From Verrucomicrobiota bacterium (GTDB taxonomy: Bacteria > Verrucomicrobiota > Verrucomicrobiia > Limisphaerales > UBA9464): a stretch of DNA of 64,000 nt. The translations under genes and the position numbers were made by a program. This document shows positions 17,853 to 26,727 of the stretch, one piece after another (position 1 is the first letter of the stretch; every line of letters begins with the position of its first letter). The stretch spans positions 1 to 64,000 of the forward strand of contig CANIZL010000007.1 in assembly GCA_947471985.1 (NCBI GenBank). Reading direction: 5' to 3'. Under the pieces are notes generated by a model. The model made no database searches. It saw only the letters and a program-made list of their open reading frames with translations, and was not told the origin of the DNA.

Positions 17853-19344
17853 AAAGATCCTGCTGGTCGATGATGTGGCGGCGAATCTGTCCGTACTCAG
17901 CGCCGCTCTCGAACCGGAGGGCTATGAAATCCTCGTCGCCTCGGGCGGCGCACTCGCCCTGAAAGTCGCGGCCCGGGCCCGGCCGGACCTCATTCTCTTG
18001 GATGTCTTGATGCCGGAGATCGACGGCCTGGAAACCTGCCGCCGCCTCAAGCAGGACCCGGCGACACGCGATATTCCAGTGATCTTCATCACCGCCCGCA
18101 ATGAAATGGAAAGTGTCGTGGAGGGATTTCGGGCCGGCGGCGTGGACTACATTCTCAAGCCCTTCCAAACCGAGGAGGTGCTCAGTCGCCTCGCCACCCA
18201 CCTCGGACTCAGCCGCCTGACCCACGAATTACAGGAGAAGAACCGCGCCCTCGAGGCGCGCACGGAGGAGTTGCTGGCGGAAGTCCAGCGCCGGCGGCAG
18301 GCCGAGAACGCGCTGGAACAAGCCGATGCCCACTTGACCGTCCTCTCCGACCTGGCCGCCCAGCACTGGAATGTCACCGGACTCATTGGAGGCAGTGCGT
18401 CGATGCAAAAGCTGGTGGCCGACATCCGACGCCTTCATGCCTTTGCCAACACCAGCGTGCTCATCACGGGTGAGAGTGGCACGGGCAAGGAACTGATCGC
18501 CCGGGCCATCCACTTCGGCAGCCCGCGCGCCCGCGCGCCCTTCGTGCCCGTCAACTGCGTGGCCATCCCCGCGGAACTCGCGGAATCCATGCTGTTCGGC
18601 CACGTCAAAGGGGCCTTCACTGGCGCCACAACGGATCGCAAGGGCTACTTCGAATTCGCCCACGGTGGCACGTTGTTCCTCGACGAGATCGGCGACATGC
18701 CCGCCTCGCTGCAGGTAAAGCTTCTGCGGGTGCTGGAGGACGGCATGGTCACGCCCGTGGGATCTTCGCAGCCCCGGAAGGTCGACACCCGCATCCTCGC
18801 CGCGACCAACGCCGATCTCGACGCCCGCATCGCTCAGGGAGCTTTTCGTCAGGACCTCTATTTCCGGTTGGCCCGCTATCAGATCACGTCGACGCCCTTG
18901 CGGGAACGGGGCGAGGACGTGCCGCTGCTGGCGGCTCATTTCCTCAATCTCTTCGCGACGGAGATGGGCTTGAAGGCGCCGCGCTTGACCACCGAAGCGC
19001 TGGCCCTGCTCCAGACGTACGACTTCCCCGGCAACGTACGGGAACTGCGCAACATCATCGAACGCGCCCTCATCGAGAGCGGTGGCACCAACATCCTCCC
19101 GGCGCATTTGCCGCCGTTAAAACGCTTCGCCGTAACTGCCACCGTCGATACCGGCAGTCGTCGCCCGGCCAAAGCGCCTCCGATGGAATCCCTGCCGCTC
19201 AATCTGGCGGAGGCCGAGGATGTCCTCATCCAACGCGCCCTGCAGGAGACCGGCGGCAATATTGCCGACGCCGCGCGTCTGCTCGGAGTCCATCGCACCC
19301 GGATCTATCGCAAACTCGCACAGGAAGAACCCGCGCCCCGGTGA
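17818..19344 (+). CDS. Sigma-54-dependent response regulator (receiver-coiled coil-AAA+-Fis HTH)
   Basis: This is a 508-aa NtrC-class activator. The receiver domain (1-125) has [10 protein letters not shown] with the phospho-Asp at about 62. A charged coiled coil follows at about 130-175 ([20 protein letters not shown] region). The AAA+ domain carries Walker A GESGTGKE near 218, the sigma-54 contact loop GAFTGA at about 265-270, and [12 protein letters not shown] as Walker B. The C-terminal Fis-type HTH is [20 protein letters not shown]. The start lies inside the kinase gene, so the two are co-translated. TGTTTCA half-sites begin 8 bp after its stop codon and precede a -24/-12 promoter, which points to the downstream transport/hydrolase operon as its target. 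Confidence 0.94.
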   Translation: MKPVAPPNPSREKILLVDDVAANLSVLSAALEPEGYEILVASGGALALKVAARARPDLILLDVLMPEIDGLETCRRLKQDPATRDIPVIFITARNEMESVVEGFRAGGVDYILKPFQTEEVLSRLATHLGLSRLTHELQEKNRALEARTEELLAEVQRRRQAENALEQADAHLTVLSDLAAQHWNVTGLIGGSASMQKLVADIRRLHAFANTSVLITGESGTGKELIARAIHFGSPRARAPFVPVNCVAIPAELAESMLFGHVKGAFTGATTDRKGYFEFAHGGTLFLDEIGDMPASLQVKLLRVLEDGMVTPVGSSQPRKVDTRILAATNADLDARIAQGAFRQDLYFRLARYQITSTPLRERGEDVPLLAAHFLNLFATEMGLKAPRLTTEALALLQTYDFPGNVRELRNIIERALIESGGTNILPAHLPPLKRFAVTATVDTGSRRPAKAPPMESLPLNLAEAEDVLIQRALQETGGNIADAARLLGVHRTRIYRKLAQEEPAPR

Positions 19345-19351
19345 GACCGAC

Positions 19352-19385
19352 TGTTTCAAGTGTTTCACCCGCGACATCTGAAACA
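19352..19385. promoter_or_regulatory. Probable enhancer (UAS) for the sigma-54 activator
   Basis: Two direct copies of TGTTTCA (19352-19358 and 19361-19367) are followed by its inverse TGAAACA (19379-19385). The latter two form a palindrome, TGTTTCA-N11-TGAAACA. A fourth half-site, TGAAACA, lies at 19453-19459 beside the promoter. The palindrome centre is about 115 bp upstream of the predicted transcription start, a normal distance for an NtrC-class enhancer. Assignment to the adjacent activator is inference. Confidence 0.6.
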
Positions 19386-19461
19386 AACCGCCCAAAAAGT
19401 ATTCGCCACAAAATCAGTGAAAACACCAGCAAAAGCGCACTTCAGGCACCCCTGAAACACA

Positions 19462-19477
19462 TGGCACGAGGATCGCT
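19462..19477 (+). promoter_or_regulatory. Sigma-54 (-24/-12) promoter
   Basis: TGGCACG-AGGA-TCGCT matches the sigma-54 consensus TGGCACG-N4-TTGCW at all but one position. It preserves the GG-N10-GC spacing that RpoN needs. It lies 52 bp upstream of the first gene of the transport/hydrolase operon and directly downstream of a sigma-54 activator gene. Transcription should start around 19487-19489. Confidence 0.72.
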
Positions 19478-19528
19478 ATTGAGTGGGGCGTAGTTCATCA
19501 ACTTGCAACCTCCATCAATAGCCCGCTC

Positions 19529-20515
19529 ATGAAATACCTTCCGTCAGTCTTCTCCCTTCCGCGGCTGAACTCCGGCCGGTCATCCCACTGCCTCCTCGGT
19601 GCCGTCGCCACGGCGGCCGCCCTATCCACTCTCACGCCGGCTCTACAGGCGGAGGAAACCGCCGTCCAGCGGTTCCACGCGGTGAACAATCTGGAGTTCT
19701 CCGACAAATACCTCACGCCCCGCGGCATGCTGGTCCACAACGACGGCCTCACCTTTCAGTGGCTCGCGCTCGGACTCTTCAACCTCTACCACGGCGACTC
19801 CTTCATCAACGACATCACCCTGGTGGGCGGTGTCTGGAATGATTTCAGCTCCAGTCCGGTTTCGGTGCACCCGCCGTTCAACAGCAGTCCCAAGACCAGC
19901 TGGGTGGAGATCGATCCGATCGCCGGCATCTCGGTGGGCTTCGCGAAGAACTTCAAGCTCGATGTCACCTATACGGCCTTCAACATGCAGATCCTCGACA
20001 TCGGTACGTCGCAGCATCTGGAAACGAAACTGAGCTTTGATGATTCGCCCTACCTGAAGGCGTTCGCGCTGCATCCCTACCTGCTCTTCTGGAAGGAACT
20101 CGACGGCAAGGCCACGGCGGCTCAGGTGCCGTATTTCGTGGATCCTCTGGGCAAGAACCCGGGTGCGCCGCCGGACTCCAGCTACTATTTCGAACTCGGC
20201 ATCGCGCCGGGCTACACGTTCAAGGATCTTGGCGTAAAGGTCGAAGTCCCCATTCGAGCCCTGCTGCCGAACAAGGATTTCTACGGCGAGTATTATGACA
20301 AGGCGTCCACGGTTGGACTCTACGAAGTCGGCGCCAAGGTGACCGTGCCCCTCAAATTCGTGCCACCGGGGTACGGCTTCTGGAATTTCCATCTCGGTGT
20401 CCGCTACATGAGCTTTGAAGACAAGAACCTCCAAGGCATGCAGCAGTTCAATGCGCCCGGCAAGGCCGTGAAGGATGCCGTGCAATACTACTGCGGATTC
20501 AACGCGTTCTTCTGA
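19529..20515 (+). CDS. Outer-membrane beta-barrel protein, first gene of the sigma-54 operon
   Basis: The 328-aa protein has a long N-terminal signal sequence (HCLLGAVATAAALSTLTPALQAEE). Alternating hydrophobic/aromatic strands follow throughout and it ends in YYCGFNAFF, where a terminal Phe is typical of outer-membrane barrels. I do not recognise a named family. As the first gene after the -24/-12 promoter and before a BMP-type ABC importer, it is likely to be the outer-membrane channel for the imported compound. That role is comparable to the nucleoside channel Tsx but there is no evident sequence relation. No strong ribosome-binding site is visible before the ATG. Confidence 0.7.
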   Translation: MKYLPSVFSLPRLNSGRSSHCLLGAVATAAALSTLTPALQAEETAVQRFHAVNNLEFSDKYLTPRGMLVHNDGLTFQWLALGLFNLYHGDSFINDITLVGGVWNDFSSSPVSVHPPFNSSPKTSWVEIDPIAGISVGFAKNFKLDVTYTAFNMQILDIGTSQHLETKLSFDDSPYLKAFALHPYLLFWKELDGKATAAQVPYFVDPLGKNPGAPPDSSYYFELGIAPGYTFKDLGVKVEVPIRALLPNKDFYGEYYDKASTVGLYEVGAKVTVPLKFVPPGYGFWNFHLGVRYMSFEDKNLQGMQQFNAPGKAVKDAVQYYCGFNAFF

Positions 20516-20562
20516 GCGACCACCCCCGCACCAAAATCGCTGTTCCCAACTTCCCTTCATTC

Positions 20563-21681
20563 ATGAAATTTTTCTCCCGGACATTTCCCCTGATCGCCAC
20601 ACTGGCCACCGCCACGCTGTGCTCCGGTCCCACCCGCGCCGCCGACAAAGTCGTCGCCGGCTTCATCTACGTCGGTCCCAAGGACGACTACGGTTACAAC
20701 CAGGCGCATTCCGAAGGCTGCCGCGGCGTGCAAAAGCTCTCGTGGGTCAAAGGCGTGGAAGAGGCCAGCGTGCCGGAAACCACCGCCGTACAGGAGACCA
20801 TGCGCAACATGATCAATCTCGACGGCGCATCGGTGCTCTTTCCCACCTCGTTCGGCTACTTTGATCCGCACATTCTGAAGGTCGCCAAGCAGTATCCCAA
20901 GGTGCAGTTCGTGCACTGCGGCGGCCTCTACACCGAGGGCAAGCATCCGGCCAATGTCGGCAGCTACTTCGGCTATATCGACGAGGCGGTCTACGTTGCC
21001 GGCATCGTCGCCGGACACGCCACGAAATCCGGCAAACTCGGGTTCATCGCGGCCAAGCCCATTCCGCAGGTGCTGCGCAACATCAACGCCTTCGCGCTCG
21101 GAGCGCAGAGCGTGAACCCCAAGGCCACCGTGCAGGTGATCTTCACGGGTGAATGGTCCATGCCCGTCAAGGAGGCCGAGGCGGCCACGTCCCTCATCAA
21201 CCAGGGCGTGGATGCCCTCACGTGCCACGTCGACAGCCCGAAGGTGATCCTCGAAACCGCGGAACGCCGGGGCATTTTTGTCACCGGCTATCATGCGAAC
21301 GGCGCGAAACTCGCGCCAAAGGGTTATCTCACCGGCGCCGAGTGGAACTGGTCGAAGGTCTACACGGATTACGCCGAAGCGGTGAAGGCGGGCAAGTCCC
21401 TCGCGGCCGGAACCATACCTCACCTCGTCCGCGGCGGCATCAAGGAAGGCTTTGTGAAGGTCTCCGATTACGGCCCGGCGGTGACCGACGCCGCCAAGGC
21501 CGACGCCGAGGCCGCCAAGGCCAAATTCCTCGCGGGCACGATGGTGATCTTCAAGGGACCGCTCAAGGACAACACCGGGAAAGAGATCCTCCCCGAGGGC
21601 AAGGACCTCGCCCAGCAGGCGTTGGAACTGGAATCGATGGGCTGGCTGGTGGCCGGCGTGATCGGCAGCACCAAGAACTGA
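20563..21681 (+). CDS. BMP-family ABC transporter substrate-binding protein
   Basis: The 372-aa protein has a signal peptide (TLATATLCSGPTRAAD). A Bmp/PnrA-type binding domain follows, with GFIYVGPKDDYGYNQAHSEG at the start of the mature chain, FVHCGGLYTEG, GSYFGYIDEAVYVAGIVAG and DALTCHVDSPKVI. BMP-family proteins such as PnrA bind purine nucleosides; other branches bind related heterocycles or ureides. The two permeases and ATPase that follow complete the importer. The gene lies 47 bp after the outer-membrane protein gene. Confidence 0.92.
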   Translation: MKFFSRTFPLIATLATATLCSGPTRAADKVVAGFIYVGPKDDYGYNQAHSEGCRGVQKLSWVKGVEEASVPETTAVQETMRNMINLDGASVLFPTSFGYFDPHILKVAKQYPKVQFVHCGGLYTEGKHPANVGSYFGYIDEAVYVAGIVAGHATKSGKLGFIAAKPIPQVLRNINAFALGAQSVNPKATVQVIFTGEWSMPVKEAEAATSLINQGVDALTCHVDSPKVILETAERRGIFVTGYHANGAKLAPKGYLTGAEWNWSKVYTDYAEAVKAGKSLAAGTIPHLVRGGIKEGFVKVSDYGPAVTDAAKADAEAAKAKFLAGTMVIFKGPLKDNTGKEILPEGKDLAQQALELESMGWLVAGVIGSTKN

Positions 21682-21700
21682 GGCTGAACCACACCGCTTT

Positions 21701-22804
21701 ATGAGCGCCGTCGCCACCGCCCACGATCCGGCCGCCACTCGCGGGGCGCCGCGTACCGCGGTGCGGTGGCGGCCGGCGCTCGAAGCCGTCGTCCTGCCCG
21801 TCGGCGCCGTCCTCGTCGCCCTCATTCTGTTCGGCGCCTTCTGCCTGACCCAGGGGCGAAACCCGCTGGCCGTTTTCGCCGCCATCTATCAAGCCGCCTT
21901 CGGCTCGGGATATTCCTTTCAGAACACCTTGGTGCGCGCCGCGCCTTTAATGCTCACGGCGCTCTGCACCGCCCTGCCCGCCCGGCTTGGATTGGTCATC
22001 ATTGGCAATGAGGGCGCCCTGGTGGCCGGCGGCGTGGCGGCCACTGCCGCCGGGTTGCTCGTGTCGACCACCTCGCCCCTCGTCGTAATCAGCTGCATGC
22101 TTCTCGCCGGAATGATCGGCGGCGGCCTTTGGATCACGCTCGTCGGTTTCCTCTTTTACTTCCGCAGCGTCAACGAGACCATCAGCAGTCTGCTGCTCAA
22201 TTACATCGCCATCGCCGTGTTAAACCATTTGGTGAACGGCCCGATGCGCGATCCCAGCAGCCTCAACAAACCTTCCAGCTTTCCCATTCCCGAGGACAAA
22301 ATGCTACCCCTCCTCGGCAGCACCAACGTGCACTTCGGATTGATCTTCGGGATCATTGTGTGCCTGCTGGCCTGGGGGCTCATGGAGCACACCACCTTCG
22401 GTTTCAAAGTGCGCATGATCGGCGGCAACATCCGCGCCGCGCGCCTGGCCGGATTGCCCGTGACCCGGCTCGGTCTCATCACCTGCTTCCTCGCCGGCGC
22501 CGCGGCCGGTATCGCCGGCATGGTGGAAGTCGCCGCCGTTCAGGGCCGCGCCAACGAATCGCTCGCCGCCGGTTATGGCTACGCCGGGATCCTGGTGGCC
22601 TTCGTCGCCCGACATCGCGGACTGCCCATCATTCTCGTCGCCACCCTGCTCGGCGGCATCCTCGCCAGCGGTGGCATCCTGCAACGGCAGTTTCAATTGC
22701 CCGACGCCACCATCCTCGTTTTTCAGGGCCTCGTCTTCCTCGTGATTCTGCTCAGCGAGTCCCTCTACGGAAAGTTCAAATTCTTTAAGGAAACCGGCGC
22801 ATGA
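21701..22804 (+). CDS. ABC importer permease (BMP/nucleoside type, first subunit)
   Basis: The 367-aa integral membrane protein has about eight to ten hydrophobic segments and belongs to the BPD_transp_2 family. Recognisable pieces are RAAPLMLTALCTALPARLGL, IGNEGALVAGG and the EAA-like coupling region RMIGGNIRAARLAGLPVTR. This is the longer permease of the YufP/NupP pair. Its stop overlaps the next permease start by 4 bp (ATGA), so the two are translated together. Confidence 0.9.
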   Translation: MSAVATAHDPAATRGAPRTAVRWRPALEAVVLPVGAVLVALILFGAFCLTQGRNPLAVFAAIYQAAFGSGYSFQNTLVRAAPLMLTALCTALPARLGLVIIGNEGALVAGGVAATAAGLLVSTTSPLVVISCMLLAGMIGGGLWITLVGFLFYFRSVNETISSLLLNYIAIAVLNHLVNGPMRDPSSLNKPSSFPIPEDKMLPLLGSTNVHFGLIFGIIVCLLAWGLMEHTTFGFKVRMIGGNIRAARLAGLPVTRLGLITCFLAGAAAGIAGMVEVAAVQGRANESLAAGYGYAGILVAFVARHRGLPIILVATLLGGILASGGILQRQFQLPDATILVFQGLVFLVILLSESLYGKFKFFKETGA

Positions 22805-23727
22805 TCACTGAATCCATCGGCGGTTGGGGCGTGGTGATCGGCATACTCGCGGGCGCCGTGCGCGGCGGGACTCCGTTCCTGCTGGTCAGCTTGGGCGAGT
22901 GCCTCACGGAAAAGAGCGGCAAGATCAACCTGGGCCTGGAAGGCGTGCTGTTGATCGGCGCCATGAGCGCCTACGCCGTCTCATATCAAACCGGCAGTCC
23001 GTGGGTCGGGGTGGCCGCGGCGGGGATCGCCGGCGCAATTCTCGGGGCGATTCATGCTTTTCTGGTTTCGCGGCCCAAGGTCAATGACATCGCTGCCGGG
23101 ATTGCGATGCTGATCTTCGGGAGCGGCTGCGCGTTCTTCCTGGGCAAGCCCTATATTCAGCCCAGTGCTCCGCAATTGCCCGCGATCGCGCTCGGCGGTT
23201 GGTCGTCCATCCCCCAGGTCGAAGCCGCCCTGAAGATCAGTCCGCTCTTTTTCTTCGGCGTGGCCGCCGCCTTTCTGCTCCAAGCCTTTTTCCGCTCCAC
23301 CCGCTGGGGTATGCAGGTCCGCGCCGTGGGCGATTCGCCCGCCGCCGCCCAGGCCCTGGGCATCTCCGTCCCCCGCACGCGCTTTGCCGCCATCGTCACC
23401 GGCAGCGCCCTCGGCGGCATGGGCGGTGCGCATCTGTCCCTGTTCTATCCCGGCGCCTGGACCGAGGCCATTTCCAGCGGACAAGGTTTAATGGCCGTGG
23501 CATTGGTGATTTTCGCCCGCTGGAACCCGGTGAAATGTCTCTGGGCCTCGCTGCTGTTTGGCGGTGCCCAGGCGGTCGGGCCGTCGCTCCAGGCCGTGGG
23601 CATCAGCACCGGCTACTACCTGTGGAATGCCTCGCCCTACATTCTCACGCTGGGTGTGATGATCCTCACTTGTTCCCCCAAACGCACACTGATCGGTGCC
23701 CCCGGCGCTCTCGGCTCCTCCTCTTAA
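22801..23727 (+). CDS. ABC importer permease (BMP/nucleoside type, second subunit)
   Basis: This is a 308-aa membrane protein of the YufQ/NupQ type. It shows GTPFLLVSLGECLTEKSGKINLGLEGVLLIG near the N-terminus, a motif highly typical of this subunit, and the cytoplasmic coupling loop MQVRAVGDSPAAAQALGISV. It pairs with the upstream permease in the membrane channel and would contact the ATPase encoded two genes downstream. The hydrolase gene inserted before the ATPase gene supports a single transcription unit. Confidence 0.92.
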   Translation: MITESIGGWGVVIGILAGAVRGGTPFLLVSLGECLTEKSGKINLGLEGVLLIGAMSAYAVSYQTGSPWVGVAAAGIAGAILGAIHAFLVSRPKVNDIAAGIAMLIFGSGCAFFLGKPYIQPSAPQLPAIALGGWSSIPQVEAALKISPLFFFGVAAAFLLQAFFRSTRWGMQVRAVGDSPAAAQALGISVPRTRFAAIVTGSALGGMGGAHLSLFYPGAWTEAISSGQGLMAVALVIFARWNPVKCLWASLLFGGAQAVGPSLQAVGISTGYYLWNASPYILTLGVMILTCSPKRTLIGAPGALGSSS

Positions 23728-23751
23728 ATTCACGCATAAACCTCCGAACCC

Positions 23752-24435
23752 ATGTCCCGACACGTCGATGCCGCTCCCTATCCCTGGCCCTACAACGGTG
23801 ATCTCCGTCCCGCCAACACGGCGATTGTGGTCATCGATATGCAGACCGATTTCTGCGGTCCGGGCGGTTATGTCGACACCATGGGCTACGATCTTGCCCT
23901 CACCCGCGCGCCCATCGGTCCGATTCAACGCGTCCTGAAGGCGGCCCGTGCGCAGGGCTTCCACGTGCTCCACACGCGCGAAGGACATCGACCGGATCTC
24001 GCTGATCTGCCCGCCAACAAGCGCTGGCGCAGTCGGCGCATCGGCGCGGGCATCGGCGACAGCGGTCCCTGCGGACGGATCCTCATCCGCGGCGAGGCCG
24101 GGTGGGAGATCATTCCCGAGCTGGCCCCCTGGCCCGGGGAATCGGTCATCGATAAACCCGGCAAGGGCTCGTTCTACGCCACGGATCTGGATCTGCTGTT
24201 GCGGCAAAAGGGGATTCAGAACCTCGTCCTGACCGGCATCACCACGGATGTCTGCGTGCACACCACGATGCGCGAAGCCAATGACCGCGGTTACGAATGC
24301 CTCCTGCTTTCCGACGCCACCGGCGCCACCGACCACGGCAATCACCTCGCCGCCCTGAAGATGATTCAGATGCAGGGCGGTGTGTTTGGCGCTGTGGCCG
24401 ATTCCGACGCCTTCATCCGCGCCCTGCAAGGTTAA
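23752..24435 (+). CDS. biuH: Cysteine hydrolase strongly resembling biuret amidohydrolase (BiuH)
   Basis: This 227-aa protein of the isochorismatase-like superfamily has a complete catalytic triad: Asp29 ([10 protein letters not shown]), Lys135 ([15 protein letters not shown]) and Cys168 ([11 protein letters not shown]). The opening ([14 protein letters not shown]), [36 protein letters not shown] and [13 protein letters not shown] agree closely with the biuret hydrolase of Rhizobium as I remember it. BiuH splits biuret to allophanate and ammonia. The same superfamily includes RutB and the triuret hydrolase TrtA, so the exact substrate needs testing. Its location between importer permease and ATPase genes implies it acts on the imported compound. 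The gene symbol is a best guess. Confidence 0.75.
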   Translation: MSRHVDAAPYPWPYNGDLRPANTAIVVIDMQTDFCGPGGYVDTMGYDLALTRAPIGPIQRVLKAARAQGFHVLHTREGHRPDLADLPANKRWRSRRIGAGIGDSGPCGRILIRGEAGWEIIPELAPWPGESVIDKPGKGSFYATDLDLLLRQKGIQNLVLTGITTDVCVHTTMREANDRGYECLLLSDATGATDHGNHLAALKMIQMQGGVFGAVADSDAFIRALQG

Positions 24436-24439
24436 TCCC

Positions 24440-25981
24440 ATGCTCATCCCGCCACCCGCCGAACGTCCGCTGCAGCCGCTCCCACTGGAGCTGGTAAAGC
24501 TCACCAAACGATTCGGCGCCTTCGTGGCCAACGATCAGATTTCGCTCAAGGTCCCGCCCGGCACCTTCCACGCCCTGCTCGGCGAAAACGGCGCCGGCAA
24601 AAGCACCCTGGTGAAATGCATCATGGGCTATCACCAGGCGGACGAGGGGGATCTGGTCATCGACGGTCATTCGCGTGAGATCCGCAGTCCCTACGACGCC
24701 TACCAATTCGGCATCGGCATGGTGTACCAGCATTTCACGCTCGTGCCCGCGATGACCGTGGCGGAAAACCTCGTACTGAGCCGTCCCAACACCCCCGGCA
24801 TCATCCGCTGGAAGGAGGAGCGGGAACACCTGCGTGAGTTCATGAAGACCGCACCGTTCCAGGTGGATCTCGATACCCCCGCCGGACAGCTCGCCGCCGG
24901 ACAAAAGCAGAAGGTGGAAATCCTGAAGCAGCTTTATCTCAACAGCCGCTTCCTCATCCTCGACGAACCCACCTCGGTGCTGACACCCGCGGAAGCAGAC
25001 GAAGTTCTGGGGTTGATCCGCGACAAGGTGAAGGCCGGGCACCTGAGTGTGCTGCTCATCACGCACAAGTTCCGCGAGGTCTTCGCGTTTTGTGACGAGA
25101 TCACTGTGCTGCGTCGAGGCAAATTCGCCGGGGCCGGCAAGGTGGCGGATCTGCGCGCCGACGACATGGCCGCCATGATGATGGGTGGCCAACGCGAGGC
25201 CCGGGTCGTCCGCAAACTCCCACGCGAACGCGGGCCCGCAGCGCTCGAACTCAAGGGCCTGTGCGCCAATCAGGACAACGGTCTGCCCGCGGTGAACCAG
25301 GTGAATCTCACGATTCATGAAGGCGAGGTCGTCGGCATCGCCGGTGTGTCCGGCAACGGCCAACGCGAATTGGTGGAAGTCCTCGCCGGCCAGCGTCCCG
25401 CCACCGGGGGCACCGTGCAGGTCCATGGCCAGGCGTATTCGGCGACCCGCGCCGAAGCCTTTCAGCACAAGGTCTTCCTGCTGCCCGAGGAGCCGCTGCG
25501 CAACGCCTGCGTTCCCGGGATGACCGTCGCCGAAAACATCGCCTTCCGCAGTTTTGATCGACCGCCCATCGGCCGGGCTGGTTGCTTTGTAAGTCGTCCC
25601 GCGATCCGCAAATTCGCCCAGGAATTGATCACCCGCTTTTCGGTGAAGACCCGTTCCACCGAGACGCCCATCGGGGATCTGTCCGGCGGCAACGTGCAGC
25701 GCGCGGTGCTGGCGCGGGAACTCGGGCCCGGAACGGCGCAGGTTCTGATCACCGCCAATCCCTGTTTCGGTCTCGACTTCGCCGCCGTGGAATCCATCCA
25801 CAGTCAGATCACCGAGGCCCGCAATCGCGGCGTGGCCGTGCTCCTTGTCAGCGAAGATCTCGATGAACTGCTCGCCCTGGCCGACCGCCTGCTGGTGATT
25901 TCCCACGGAGAGTTGGTTTACGAAACCACGCCGGCGCAGGCCGAAATCAACACCATCGGTCACCACATGGCCGGCCACTGA
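24440..25981 (+). CDS. ABC importer ATPase with two nucleotide-binding domains
   Basis: The ATG at 24440, 4 bp after the hydrolase stop, is preferred over the track start, which lies inside that gene. The 513-aa protein is a tandem ATPase of the YufO/RbsA type. Domain 1 (about 15-240) has Walker A GENGAGKST, signature LAAGQKQKVEI and Walker B FLILDEPTSVL. Domain 2 (about 260-500) has a degenerate P-loop GVSGNGQRE without the Lys, signature LSGGNVQRAVLAREL and a changed Walker B region (NPCFGLDF). A non-canonical second site is usual in this family. It powers the BMP-type importer. Confidence 0.93.
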   Translation: MLIPPPAERPLQPLPLELVKLTKRFGAFVANDQISLKVPPGTFHALLGENGAGKSTLVKCIMGYHQADEGDLVIDGHSREIRSPYDAYQFGIGMVYQHFTLVPAMTVAENLVLSRPNTPGIIRWKEEREHLREFMKTAPFQVDLDTPAGQLAAGQKQKVEILKQLYLNSRFLILDEPTSVLTPAEADEVLGLIRDKVKAGHLSVLLITHKFREVFAFCDEITVLRRGKFAGAGKVADLRADDMAAMMMGGQREARVVRKLPRERGPAALELKGLCANQDNGLPAVNQVNLTIHEGEVVGIAGVSGNGQRELVEVLAGQRPATGGTVQVHGQAYSATRAEAFQHKVFLLPEEPLRNACVPGMTVAENIAFRSFDRPPIGRAGCFVSRPAIRKFAQELITRFSVKTRSTETPIGDLSGGNVQRAVLARELGPGTAQVLITANPCFGLDFAAVESIHSQITEARNRGVAVLLVSEDLDELLALADRLLVISHGELVYETTPAQAEINTIGHHMAGH

Positions 25982-26001
25982 AGCCTTCATTCGCCTCACC
26001 C

Positions 26002-26679
26002 ATGCCGAACTCCACTCTGATCACCGTCGCCGCGGAGCCTTATGCCTTCGAGTTCACGCCGGCCACTTGCGCGCTGTTGATCATCGATATGCAGCGCGAT
26101 TTTCTCGAGCCCGGCGGCTTCGGAGAAATGCTCGGCAACGATGTCGCGAAATTGCGCCGGACCATCGCGCCGAACCAGCAACTGCTCGCCGCGTGGCGGG
26201 CGAAGGGCTGGAAGGTCCTTCATACCCGTGAAGGACACCGACCCGATCTTTCCGATTTGCCACCCGCCAAGAAGGTGCGGGGCCGCAGCCCGATGACCAT
26301 CGGTGATCGCGGACCCATGGGGCGGATCCTCATCCGCGGTGAAGCCGGCCACGATATCATTCCGGAACTGTATCCGCTGCCCACCGAACCGGTGATCGAC
26401 AAACCGGGCAAGGGCGCGTTCTTCGCCACCGACCTGCACGCCATCCTGCAAAACTGCGGCATCCAACAATTGATCGTCACCGGGGTGACCACGGAAGTCT
26501 GCGTGAACACCACGGTTCGCGAAGCCAACGACCGGGGATACGACTGCCTCGTCCCGGCGGATTGCGTGGGCTCCTATTTTCCTGAATTCCAGGACCTGGG
26601 CCTCCGCATGATCCGCGCCCAGGGCGGCATCTTCGGGTGGGTTTCCCACTCGGACAATCTCCTCGCCGCGCTTCACTGA
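26002..26679 (+). CDS. Second cysteine hydrolase (isochorismatase superfamily), possible triuret hydrolase-type paralogue
   Basis: This 225-aa paralogue of the BiuH-like protein has the same triad at nearly the same positions: Asp29 (IIDMQRDFLEPGGFG), Lys134 (DKPGKGAFFATDL) and Cys167 (GVTTEVCVNTT). It shares [28 protein letters not shown] and [10 protein letters not shown]. It differs in the N-terminus and in the pocket-facing stretch PPAKKVRGRSPMTIGDRGPMG, so a different but related substrate is likely. Two such enzymes in one operon fit stepwise hydrolysis, for example triuret then biuret. TrtA-like function is inference; an enzyme acting on ureidoacrylate or another ureide is possible. 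Confidence 0.7.
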   Translation: MPNSTLITVAAEPYAFEFTPATCALLIIDMQRDFLEPGGFGEMLGNDVAKLRRTIAPNQQLLAAWRAKGWKVLHTREGHRPDLSDLPPAKKVRGRSPMTIGDRGPMGRILIRGEAGHDIIPELYPLPTEPVIDKPGKGAFFATDLHAILQNCGIQQLIVTGVTTEVCVNTTVREANDRGYDCLVPADCVGSYFPEFQDLGLRMIRAQGGIFGWVSHSDNLLAALH

Positions 26680-26727
26680 TCCCCTGCTTTCCCGGTCACC
26701 AACGCAGAACCAGCCCCGCCCATTCCT

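Noticed and set aside
24413-25999. 528-aa minus-strand ORF opposite the ABC ATPase
   Set aside because: The plus strand has Walker and signature motifs in the right order; the reverse is a composition artefact.
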